DNA from: Mucidula mucida
Taxonomy: Eukaryota; Basidiomycota; Agaricomycetes; Agaricales; Physalacriaceae
Length of the DNA: 64,000 nt
Assembly: GCA_015501055.1 (NCBI GenBank)
Contig: JADNYV010000033.1
Coordinates: 1 to 64,000 of the forward strand
Direction of reading: 5' to 3'
The notes beneath the pieces are model-generated. The model saw only the letters and a program-made list of their open reading frames with translations. It searched no databases and was not told where the DNA came from. Shown one piece after another: positions 47,156-57,388 of this stretch (position 1 is the first letter of the stretch; every line of letters starts with the position of its first letter). Both the position numbers and the translations under genes were made by a program.

Positions 47156-47283
47156 GCAAGTCGGGAAGCAAAAGTGATCGCGACCCAAACTTTGGCACAC
47201 ACGCGAATCGAACACTCGACGGCAACGACTGGTCCCGTTTAGGGGTTGTCGACTGCGCGACGACATTCCGGACGACTTTGACG
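47156..47283. promoter_or_regulatory. Short divergent promoter region
   Basis: Only 128 bp separate the start codons of the release factor (minus) and the CSC1-type channel (plus), so the two genes must share promoter sequence or have overlapping 5' ends. No clear TATA box was seen. Confidence 0.5.
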
Positions 47284-50200
47284 ATGCTGAACGGCACCGA
47301 TCCAGGCGGCCCACCACCGGGAAGCCCACCGACAAGCAAGTGCTCGTTTCCGACTGTTATGGATGTACTGACCGTCAACACAGTCAAGTATGAGGGCCCT
47401 TGGTTCACGACCCAGCTCCTGCTCTCCGGTTCGATTGGAGTCTGGTCATTTCTCATTTTTTCGTACTGTCGAACACGAATGCCGCTGTATTATGCTCCGA
47501 GGACGAAGCTGAAGGGTCCGCGCACTTTGGATGACTTGAAATATACACTGACATTGTCCAGGTTTCTCCCCTCATGAGGCTCATACGCATCCAAATTTCT
47601 TTGGCTGGATTCTGCCTACAATACGCACCTCCGAGTTTACTGTACTCCAAATCGTTGGCTTGGATGCTGCTGTGGTGCGTGGCTCTTCTGAACCAGTGAA
47701 CCTTGTCTCAATCTGGTTTAGCTTCTCAACTTTTTCAAAATGTCGTTCTATCTGTTCTCCGCGTGCTCCTTCTTTGCCGTGTCCATCCTTATGCCTCTCA
47801 ATTGGAAGGTGAGTAGTTGATTCTTATCTACTGCGGCTCGCTCAAGGTGCATGTCGGTAGCACAACAAAGATTTGGGAGACGCGGAAGACTGGCCAGACG
47901 ATGGCGATGGAGAAGACGAAGACGATTGGCCCCATTTACTTGGAACGTCATTCGCGAGGGCCTTCAACTCAACGACTCCGCCGACACTCCCAAATCCAGG
48001 CAGTGATTGGCTAGACCTCATTACCGATGCCAACACTTACCTTTCCATGCACCTCATCTTCACCTACCTCTTCACCCTTCTCGCGCTCTATCTCATATAC
48101 AAGAACTATCGCCGCTTCATCCGATCACGTCAGCTCTTCTCTCTCGAGCTCGTACATTCCATTCCCGCTCGAACCGTAATGGTCACCAACCTCCCGCGGA
48201 AGCTCCAGAGCGAGCGCGCCTTAGCCGAATACTTTGAGAATATGTCACTCGCGGTGGAAAGTGTCACAGTGTGTCGAGAAGTGGGCTCCCTCAAGAAGCT
48301 TCTTGACAAGAGAACAGAAGCTCTTTTGGCGCTCGAGAATGCATGGGCGCTGTATGTCGGCAATCCGAGTACCGTGGAGGCTTACGATCCGGATATGCCG
48401 CTGATTGATGTCGAATCGGGGCCTCCCTCGAGATTAGTTGTGCCCCACAGGAAACGTCCGACTATGCGCCCTGGGTGGTTCAAAGGCAAAGTGGATGCTC
48501 TGGAATATTTGGAGGCGCGCTTCAAGGAGCTCGATGACTTGGTGAAGAAGAGGCGAAAGACGGGCAACTTCCGTGCGACAGAGGCCGCTTTTGTGACCTT
48601 TGAGAAGATGTCGCATGCACAGGTCGCTCTGCAGATTGTCCACGCGAAGGATCCCTTCCATTGTACAACGTATCCCGCCCCCGAGCCGCGTGATATCGTT
48701 TGGGCCAACATGACTCCCTCAACTGCCCACATCCGAACGCGCGATGCTCTTGTGCTTGGTGCTATGGCGCTCCTCTTCTTCTTCTGGTTGTTCCCGATTA
48801 CGGCGTTGGCTAGTTTGCTCAGCTATGACGAGATCAAGAGAGTACTGCCTTGGCTTGGCCGTCTCATCGACCGAAATAGCAAAGTTCAGGCTATCGTTCA
48901 GAATTCGCTGCCTTCAGTGGCAATGATCACGTTGAACGCGTTGCTGCCTTTTCTTTTAGAAGCTTTAACATACTTGCAGGGCTATCGTGCTCGTAGTTGG
49001 GTGGAGTACTCATTACTCAAGAAGTAAGTCATCTTCGCATCTAATTCGTTCCGTCAACTCAAACGTTACTAGGTACTTCTTGTTTCTGCTGGTTAATGTT
49101 GTCTTCATATTCTTGTTGGCTACGACATATTGGCAATTAGTACGAGATCTTGCCAACTTCCCTGCCAAAATCCCAGAGAAGCTGGCCAAGGCCTTGCAGT
49201 CTGGAAGAGCAAGGTCAGTCGCAGTGCACACAAGTGTGTTAGACGTTTAACCTCGTTCTTAGAAACTTCTTCTTGTCATACGTCATCCTCCAAGGTTTGT
49301 CTTCAACTCGGACTTGTGTCAATTCACTAAACATCCTGCAGGTCTCGGTATTATGCCACTGCAACTCTTAAACCTGGGTATCATCGTACCACGGTTGATC
49401 ATGAGGCTTTTCGTAACTCGGACGCCACGCGGTACGCCTCATTGAAGTCCGTCTATCCCACCTAATCGTTCTTCAGACTTTGCCGAGCTCAATGCGCCAC
49501 CGATGATCAATTACGGCGTTGTGTACCCGCAGGCCATCCTGATATTCACTATCACTATCCTTTACAGTGTTGTACAACCACTTATTGTTATATTCGGCGC
49601 TGTCTACTTTGGCGTTGCCTATGTTGTATACAAGTACAAGCTTTTATTTGGTATATTCCAATTCTACGTGGTCATTCATACGCTCATTATTGATAGTGTT
49701 CTACAAACCTTACGAATCGCAGGGGCAGGCGTGGCCTCTGACATTTGTCCGTCTCATTTGGGGTGTTGTCATCTTTCTCGTCTTCATGACGGGCTTCTTC
49801 CTCCTTTCGAAATCGTTCGTACTATCCTCCCTTCTCATGCCGCTTTTGGTTGGAACGGTAGTGTGGTCGTGGTGGGTCATCAAGGCATTGAAGCCGATGA
49901 GTAAGTACGTCAGTTTGAGCTCCGTGTATGAGGTGGAGAGAGGCGAGGAAACCGCGGATGTCGTAAGACTGCGAGCGGGACATCCGGTTACATGGTCGCA
50001 AAGGTGAGGTTCTTCGTAACTCGTGGGTGGCTGTCATTGAGTGCCTTGCCACAGCAACTTGAACCGCCGGAGATACGCTCAAAATGATGATACGCTCTAT
50101 GTGGCACCAGAAGACGAGAGAACCGATTATGTGGGTTTCTTTTCGTGCTTTGGGCTCGCGCTGGCTAACATGTTTTCAGTCGCAACCACCGATGGCTAAT

Positions 50201-50820
50201 TGGTATAGCGGAGTTCTCAAGTAAGCCCGCGCCTTCCTCAAATGGTGTTTCGGTATTCTCATTGTTTTCATAGCACTGGAAAACGCCGCTACGGCCATCC
50301 AGCTTTGAACGGGGTTCTTCCCGAACCGTGGCTCCCGTTGAAGAAGGGCCAGACGCTCGTCAATCATGACCGCGCGAATGTCCGCGTTTCTCCAGACGGG
50401 GATCAGGCAGTCGTGCTGACGCTTCGGAAAAAGCCAAGCGTCGTTCGCCGGCAACGACAAGTGGCGACTACCGCGGAGGAGTACGCGGATGCTGAGCCTC
50501 CTGCGAGTTCGGCGCCGTGGGATGTGAGGCCGTCATCGCTGCAGCGTTCGCAGACTACGCCGGTGCCTCTGCATCATCGTTTGAGCTATGATCATGCCTC
50601 GGGGGTTATCATGCTTCCCGAGGAGCACGACTGGATGGGGGATGATGTCGATAGCGATGAGGAGGATTATGGAACTCCTTCGCCGGAGCGCACGCCTGCA
50701 GAGGGTGAGACGGCTGGGCCTATTGTTCCGGCGAGTCCTAGGCAGTCGCGGTATGGGACGTATTTCCATCATCCGGAGAGGAGAAGGCAGCAGATTCCTG
50801 GGGCGTTTCCGAGATCGTAG
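47284..50820 (+). CDS. CSC1/TMEM63-type osmosensitive cation channel
   Basis: Family of calcium-permeable stress-gated channels (RSN1/CSC1, OSCA/TMEM63). An extracellular N-terminus and first helix (SGSIGVWSFLIFSYCRTRMP) lead to FSPHEAHTHPNFFGWILP, a typical family block, and a second helix ending ILMPLNW. The cytosolic domain has ARTVMVTNLPRKLQSERAL (RNA-recognition-like fold) and EAAFVTFEKMSHAQVAL, then DIVWANM before the main channel helices (LPSVAMITLNALLPFLLEAL, then INYGVVYPQAILIFTIT). A long acidic cytosolic tail with DDVDSDEEDYGTPSPERTP ends the protein. About ten short introns; one (47,516-47,561) removes an in-frame stop. It looks intact. Confidence 0.9.
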
Positions 50821-51605
50821 GGGGTGGTAACATTATTTTTGGATACCCCCGGCGTATACATACATGTGGTTTAGTTTAATAGCTTGTGAGGATCTTTATG
50901 TGCCAAGCGCAGGAATTGTGGGATGGGTTTCTCCAAGGCGAGGAGGAGCATGAGGGTTGTGATGGTATTGGTTAGAGCGTGTATCTTGTGTCATAACTTA
51001 GATCTGGTTCGCGAAATCTAGACGGATTCCATATCCAGTATTATTGTCTGGAGAAAGAGGAGGAAGCGGGAGGTTTCGGACCGATTCTCGTGATTACAAT
51101 TTCGCGCCACATTCTATCACTCATGACATAGTGCATATACTCACTGTTCGTGTCGGTGCACCATTCGGGCTGTAACGATTGTCCGAATTTATTGAACGCG
51201 CCATTTAACGATGTGGATGTATGCAGCCGCGCTTCTAGGGCAAAAGGATGCGGCAAAGTCGGAGGCGCAATCTTCCGGTTAACCAGCTACTCTCGAGTAC
51301 CGATTCTTCAACAGGTCTTTTAAACAATCGATACGACGCGGATGTAAAGCAGCTAGCAGCAGCGTGGGAACCCCGAGGGAACCCACTGACATGGCCGGGA
51401 AACCGAATTTTCGACGCACGTTCGTAGTGATAACGGCATGGGGAAGTTGAAGTGCTGTTTCTATTCCTGGTAATGGTGTGAAATGCCTAATCTTGATCCC
51501 TGCCTCTCTCCTAGTCCGCCAGGGAGCGTTCTTGTATATCCGTCATGACTCCGTCTGGAACGCATAACCCATGGGCGGAGCACGCCCAAAAAGGAAACCT
51601 GAGTG
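50821..51605. other. Intergenic region
   Basis: No gene or repeat recognised. Confidence 0.5.
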
Positions 51606-53329
51606 ATGCACTTTTCCAAGACGTACTCGCAGCTGCTTCTTGACCTGCCGCCACAGCTGCGCGAGAATGCGGTCCAGTATCGACAGGTACACCCGCCATA
51701 TCCTGATTGCAGAGATCCGCCTGACATCCAAGCGCGCTCTTTAGCTCAAGAAACTCATTAACCAAATTGTGCTGGAGCTCGCGTCGCTAGGCTTAACGCC
51801 CCAAGTCCTCCAAGAGCTATTAGCACATAGTGGGAAGGGCAAGGAAAAAGCGAAGGAGGTGGATGACGCGCTGCCGGATGGGTATCGGGTTGTTTATGAG
51901 GTGAATGAGCAGAGCAACCGTATTGAGCCTTGTCTGCACTTTTGGGTGGATGTTTCGCATGCGGATACTTCTACAGCGCTGGACAACGGCGCGTCTATTC
52001 AAGAAATAGGCGAGGGTGATGGGGAAGAGGAAGCATCGACTGTAGCTGCAAAGGCGGGTCCCTCGACGACAAGCTTGCTATGGGCGCTAAGTCGACAGCG
52101 GGTTGATCTCAGCGGTGACTCAGAATTGTATGTCAATCCGTGTTGCTGCTCTGCTTGCACAACTGACAAGAGCCAGCAGGAATCCCTCGTCCTCGCATGA
52201 AATAGTGATCCCACTCGCGTCCGATTCCGCCTTTTTCCAGATGCTCTCCACAGCCCTCGAGTCAACGTCCCAACACCTGAGCTCGGTGCGGTCCGAGTTT
52301 TCAGAGACCCTCGCCAAGCTTTCACGCGACATTTCAGATTCTGCGCGTCCCGTCTCGTCTACCACGCCTAGCTTTCATCCGCATTCTAGGCTTACGCATC
52401 CTGGGACGATACGTGCGCCTCCGCATGCATACAAGGTGCCGCAATGTCATTTCATTGATTTTGAATATGTGTTGATGATTTGTAGACAGATCTAAACGCC
52501 TGGCGCGAGATTTTCCAGCTCTACGTCGAAGCAGAAGTATTTGAAAGCGTTAGTGAGGCCTCAAGAGGCGAGCGTACTGTCGAAGAAAGCGAGCTACGGT
52601 TGAAGCAATTTGCTGAACGCGTAACGACTCAGGGGCTGGGCGATAATCGTCAATTAAAGCTCAAGCAGAGTCGTATGGCGCTGGAAACATTTCTGAAACT
52701 CAACATGTACATCTTGAACATCAAAAAGGTAATTTGCACTACAGTTATTACAATTTTCGTTGACTTTCTCTCGGTAGTTCCAAACTGCAAACTCCGAAGC
52801 AACGCGAAAGATTTTGAAGAAACACGCGAAGCGTACTGCGTTGGCGTTACCGGACTCGGCCTCTGGACACGAGCGGTTAACGCTGATAATGCATGCCAAG
52901 GCAATATCCTTCCCTCGGATCTTGGTGCAGGCCATAGGCGAAATGCTGCTCCCGGTCATACCACATTTGGACGACTACGCATGCCTCATCTGCACCGCGA
53001 TCGCCTTTAAGCCAATCCGTCTGAACTGTGGCCACCTCTTCTGCGTACGGTGTCTCGTAAAGATGCAGAAACGCGGCCAAGGTGACTGTCCAATGTGTAG
53101 AGCTCCGACAGTTCTGGTAGCGGATAAATGTATGGTCTTCCTTTTTGGTTCTCTTGATGCGAGCTCATGTGTTTACGCAGCCAATGTTGATTGGGCGCTG
53201 CTGAACTTTATGCAAGACTGGTTTCCGGACGAGTCGAGGCAGAAGTTGAAGCAGAATGAAAAGGAGGCGGCTGAGGAGGAACTGATTGAGCTGGGAATTG
53301 ATCCACACCAGACGTGTCGGATAATGTGA
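51606..53329 (+). CDS. SPX-RING E3 ubiquitin ligase
   Basis: The start MHFSKTYSQLLLDLPPQLRE is a canonical SPX-domain N-terminus; after a 66-bp intron it continues LKKLINQIVLELASLGL. The SPX part extends through DLNAWREIFQLYVEAEVFES and later helices (MALETFLKLNMYILNIKKFQ). SPX domains bind inositol pyrophosphates and report phosphate status. A C-terminal C3HC4 RING finger follows: CLICTAIAFKPIRLNCGHLF, then CVRCLVKMQ and CPMCR, then a short tail ending HQTCRIM. About six introns. This architecture is known from fungal SPX-RING proteins with ubiquitin ligase activity. Intact. Confidence 0.9.
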
Positions 53330-53990
53330 GCGTTTCCTGTGGGTACTTATTGATATATGATGGAGGGATATGGGATGGATATACCGGTATGATGCAAGTG
53401 TATGATATTTCGTCCTAATGCAACAACCACAGACGATGTTTAGTAGACGATGTATGGAGGACATCGGCATGTATGAATTGTCTAATTGTGTCTACTAGCT
53501 GCTAATGGGCTCATGTTAAGTTAGTCTCGTCTCTCCGCTTTTAGCAACTATGCCTCTAGAGATTTGGTACGCTATACCTTTTAAAAGCCTTCAGCATATG
53601 TATCTTATTTCTCTGGGTCATTTGTGTGCAACTAACCCTAACCCTAGCTGATTCGCGACTTGCTTGAACTTTGCGGCGATCGTGCACAGGCGTAGATGCG
53701 GGACCAAATTGTGACTACTTGTGGACTTTTGTTTATCTGCGTCGGCCAACTTTTTTCCGATTATTCCTCCTCAATTCGAATACCCTCGGTCCCCTCTGTC
53801 ACCAACCAGCGTATCTGAGGGATTGCGCGTGCTTGCGTCGCAGCAATACTGCTGGGAATGGCTGGACTTTGGCAGAACGCATGCATGATATGCCCTCGAG
53901 CACCTCGCCCGCTCTCCAGCCACTTATCTCGTCGCCGTCGAGGTCGGATGTATAATACCTAGCTGTGTGCAGTGGGCATCACTGAGGAGC
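53330..53990. other. Intergenic with a short telomere-like repeat
   Basis: CTAACCCTAACCCTAG at 53,632-53,647 is about 2.7 units of the TTAGGG repeat on the opposite strand. Nothing else recognised. The second cassette locus begins at about 54,000. Confidence 0.5.
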
Positions 53991-54023
53991 CTCAAATATG
54001 GCAGGTCCCGGAAGAAGGAACGA

Positions 54024-54305
54024 CTACATATTCTCAACAGTCCTACGCCTTTCCGGAAAGACTACGACCAAACTCGCCTCGTCACCTCTAGCGGTGATTG
54101 CGAGTCCTTCTCGTAATCCTATGTGCGGGCTGAGCAGTATCTCCCTCTTCCTATAGTTAGACGTGCTCTGCTGTACACGCTGGGTGGTCTTGCCGGTGTG
54201 GATGCTAAACACGTCACTCTTACCGACATTGAGAGTTAAATTATCTTCATTGACGCGGACCAAACCCACTGATGCGCCGAGATACATACAATCCAACGCG
54301 ATCAA
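54024..54305 (-). CDS. Cassette segment C, copy C5 (coding-like)
   Basis: The longest open form of segment C. It encodes LVRVNEDNLTLNVGKSDVFSI, HTGKTTQRVQQ, IGLREGLAITARGDEASLVVV and ends FPERRRTVENM. There is no ATG in a convincing place near its start, so it may be the last exon of a longer gene or an extension of B. Its sequence is alternately polar and hydrophobic, like a beta-rich domain. C1 and C2 are damaged relatives. Function unknown. Confidence 0.45.
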   Translation of the reverse strand: MIALDCMYLGASVGLVRVNEDNLTLNVGKSDVFSIHTGKTTQRVQQSTSNYRKREILLSPHIGLREGLAITARGDEASLVVVFPERRRTVENM

Positions 54306-54433
54306 GAATGCGGCTACTATTATATGCGCTCGAGGCTATTTCTATTTTACTCTGGAGTGGAGTTGGTGCGTGAAAGACCTGACATGAATAGGATTTACAG
54401 TATACTAATAAGTAGTTCGGCTTTAGATTATCC

Positions 54434-55545
54434 TCACATCGCACGAATGGCAGGAGGGCCTTGAGTCCAATAATTTCTTCCGCTACTCTGGGAGCGACAG
54501 CTTGAAATACTGACTCTAGAAGCATTCGTTCGCTTCATCGGTGGGTCCTGGATCACGAAGTGGTCCTTCGTCTACTCAGATTAGTCGGGCCTCATTCAGA
54601 CGCGGAACGAAATGACGTACCGTTGAAGCGGGACGTTTGGAGAGATGTGAAGAACGCGACGCTCTCGTCATGTTCTTCAACAATTTGCCAGCGAACGTCG
54701 TGCCAGTGGGCGTGGGCGTAGGGACTTCCTGGGCGTCCCAGTCCTCCCCTTCCGATATTTCGGGGATGGACATCAGGCTGCTCGTCGACGCGGAGCATGA
54801 GGTCGCAGAACTTCGAGCGGAGGCCAGACTGCCTTGACTCCCGTGTGGCGCTTGACTGTAGATGGAACCTTCACCCTGTTATGTCTGGTGAGTAAGTGAC
54901 TTGGATCGGGAAAACAAAATCTGCTGACTTTCGCCTCATGTGCTCTCTTCCAGTTCTGCAGAAGGACATAAGCATCAGACAAATAATATCAAGAGCTGTT
55001 CGTACCATGAGATCCGTTTGCAAGCGCTTCTTCAGGTTGCGATCAGCCGACGCCGCTCTCATGAGATTGTTTCGGAGGTTCTGAACGTATGTTTGGAGCT
55101 GGTTGACAGTCGCGGCGTCCGCAGAGTATAGAGCGTCGCCGGCGCCAGACCACGGAGAGAGCGCGCTCGTAATATTGGTTGCCCAACAAATCATCCATTG
55201 CGGGTCGCGGGGCCATGCAGGTGTGACATGTATAGTAAATGTGTCTGGGAAGGAGGGATGGTTGTGTTGGACAGGGCGAACAAGACGTTGCGTAATGTCT
55301 GCAAGATCTTCATAGTTGGCACCGCCGAATGTGGCCATCAAGCAGATAGTAGTAAAGTTGGCCGTGCGGTTAGCCTTTAATACAAAACAAGGACGGAATT
55401 TCTTGGTCCTCGTGATGGAGAGCGTACTTCCAGCTCGTGCGGAAGCCAAGCTAGTACGTGACTTTCTAGCGCCGTCCATCTTGTCGAGGCAGTCAAAAAG
55501 CGGATCGTAAACGGAGGCGTGGATGCCACAGATTGAACCTTCCAT
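54434..55545 (-). CDS. Cassette gene B, copy B5
   Basis: Four exons (55545-55006, 54955-54929, 54875-54621, 54571-54434), introns of 50, 53 and 49 bp, 319 residues. Structure and motifs match B2: MEGSICGIHASVYDPLF, FGGANYEDLADITQR, PAWPRDPQWMICWATN, a helical end (NQLQTYVQNLRNNLMRAAS), the mini-exon NWKRAHEAK, a serine-rich linker with SEGEDWDAQEVPTPTPT and the tail PPAIRAM. Because both intact copies keep the same exon lengths, phases and mini-exon, the gene model is well supported. No known family. Confidence 0.8.
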
Positions 55546-55929
55546 GATGCTGTGGGTAAGTACGTTTCGGTTGGTGAAAGTGGGTGTATTTTGGAGGAAC
55601 GAGCATCCCCTGAGAGATTTATACGTCCAGTGAACAAGGTCATTCTTGCTTTGTGCTCTATCAATAACAAGAAACGAATGGCCACAGCTCTGGGCTATTG
55701 TGTGGCAGCGTCCGGCAAGTTCCTTGAAGGTTTGAGAACAACAAGACCGGACGCTGATCTATTTGTGAAACAGATCAGAAGGTCGGGCCGATGGCTCTGC
55801 TTCCATTTTTGTTCCAGTCGTCCTTGTTCTCTGCCATTCTATTGTCTTTTCTAGGAACAATACCAGGAAATGTGGCTCCTCCTTATAATGCGCCTTCTAG
55901 ACAGATTCGTACCCCCATAACCCTCCAAC
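55546..55929. promoter_or_regulatory. Shared divergent promoter region of A5 and B5
   Basis: 384 bp between start codons. It contains GTGGCTCCTCCTTATAA ending near 55,888 (A side), and on the other strand the blocks found in the A2/B2 region (TTCAAGGAACTTGCCGGACG, ATAGAGCACAAAGCAAGAATG). Confidence 0.6.
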
Positions 55930-57099
55930 ATGTCCTCCTCTCTGTCCATGATAAATGGCGAACACGAGTTGCAAGACGACGAACGAGGAATGCTGCATGT
56001 TCCTTGGCTAGGGAACTTTGTCGCATTTTCTATCGATCCTGCCGCAACTCTGCGGTACTACTGCCACGGTGGAGATACTGTGGCTAAGGAGCTGGCTCAG
56101 AATTTGGCCTGCAAACAATATGCTGGTTACTGTGTTCAAGTACGTCGTGACACCATTGAGCAACAGTGTACTCACCTTGAAGCAGTGGAGTGCAGGACTA
56201 CCAGATCCTGATGCTGCATTCAACAGATTGTGGCTACGACCCATCCAAATTGGCTTGACGAAACCACGTCCCAATCGTATGGACAAATTCAAGCACAAGA
56301 CAGCCGATATGTGCATTCCCATTCTACCTACAACTGAGCACCCTCTTGGTCGCACGCCTCTCCCCATATCACGTCCCTTACCATGGTCAAACTGCTATCA
56401 GCCCACCTTGGATGACTTTGATGTTTTGGTCGAGCCACAAAACTACGATTATTCGGTTACGCCACGCTTCTCATCCGCCGCTGACTGGGACATCGACTGC
56501 TATACCGAAGAAGACTTTAAGCGTATCAACGCAATGGAGGCGGAGTGCTCTGTCGGTCCTCTCGAAGTACAGGACCCAGTGGTCAACACCTCAGACTCAG
56601 ATTCGATAGAGAGTGTCGGCGACTATGCGCCTTCGCTCGGCGACGATATCGATGCACTCGAGAGCATTCTATTTTCTTCAGTCAATGCTCCGATGTGGGA
56701 CAAGATTTTTACGCCGGCCATTAAGATCAATTCTGATCTTGGTATCATCAAAGTCCTTTCAGATCCAGTGGAATTGTGGGACGAGCATGCTACCCTGAAG
56801 CGGTGAGTGCCATAATACCTTGAGATGTGCGCGATCATCTTACATCGGTGCTCAGGATTGTCGACGAATGTAAAGCTCGTCAGCGGGCTGCTTCTCTTTG
56901 TGGCCAAGAAATACTTCCGCGAACTCAGAGAATCCAAAGCTCATGTGCATATTCTCACCCTTTGCCATTCTATACGATCATTCTTACCGACATTCTCCTT
57001 ATAGTGCTATCTCGCTTTTCACGGCTGCGCGCGAAGTTCAGACGTATGAGGACCAACATCATTAGGGCATTCAGATTCAAGACGGCGGTTCGCGACTGA
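55930..57099 (+). CDS. Cassette gene A, copy A5
   Basis: Exons 55930-56139, 56186-56802 and 56856-57099 join in phase to 356 residues (introns 46 and 53 bp). N-terminus MSSSLSMINGEHELQDDERG as in A0. Motifs WLRPIQIGLTKPRPN, CIPILPTTEHPLGRTP, FDVLVEPQNYDYS, TSDSDSIESVGDYAPS and KINSDLGIIKVLSDP are all present. If the second intron is not removed, the frame stops at once (CGG TGA at the splice donor). The gene ends about 290 bp before the 3' end of the convergent DAHP synthase gene. Confidence 0.72.
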
Positions 57100-57388
57100 G
57101 CGAGGAATAGGTGTATCTCTTAGGTGCCATAATTAACGGATGTTTTAGCATACCGCCATCGTAACTACCATAGTATGCATTTGGAACGTGCTCAGTACCC
57201 GGGAACATGACTGTCTTGAAGCGGAGAAGGGAGAGGACCTCGACTACTGCGATGCTAACAATTGATTGTTCAATCAAATCCACTTCAATTACATAGCTTC
57301 AGTTTTACAAGTCGTACAATGCCATCTTGTTTTGGTTCAAAGTCCCCGCCCGCCAAGCTCGGAGTAGAGCACATCCCTTTCTCCCCCC

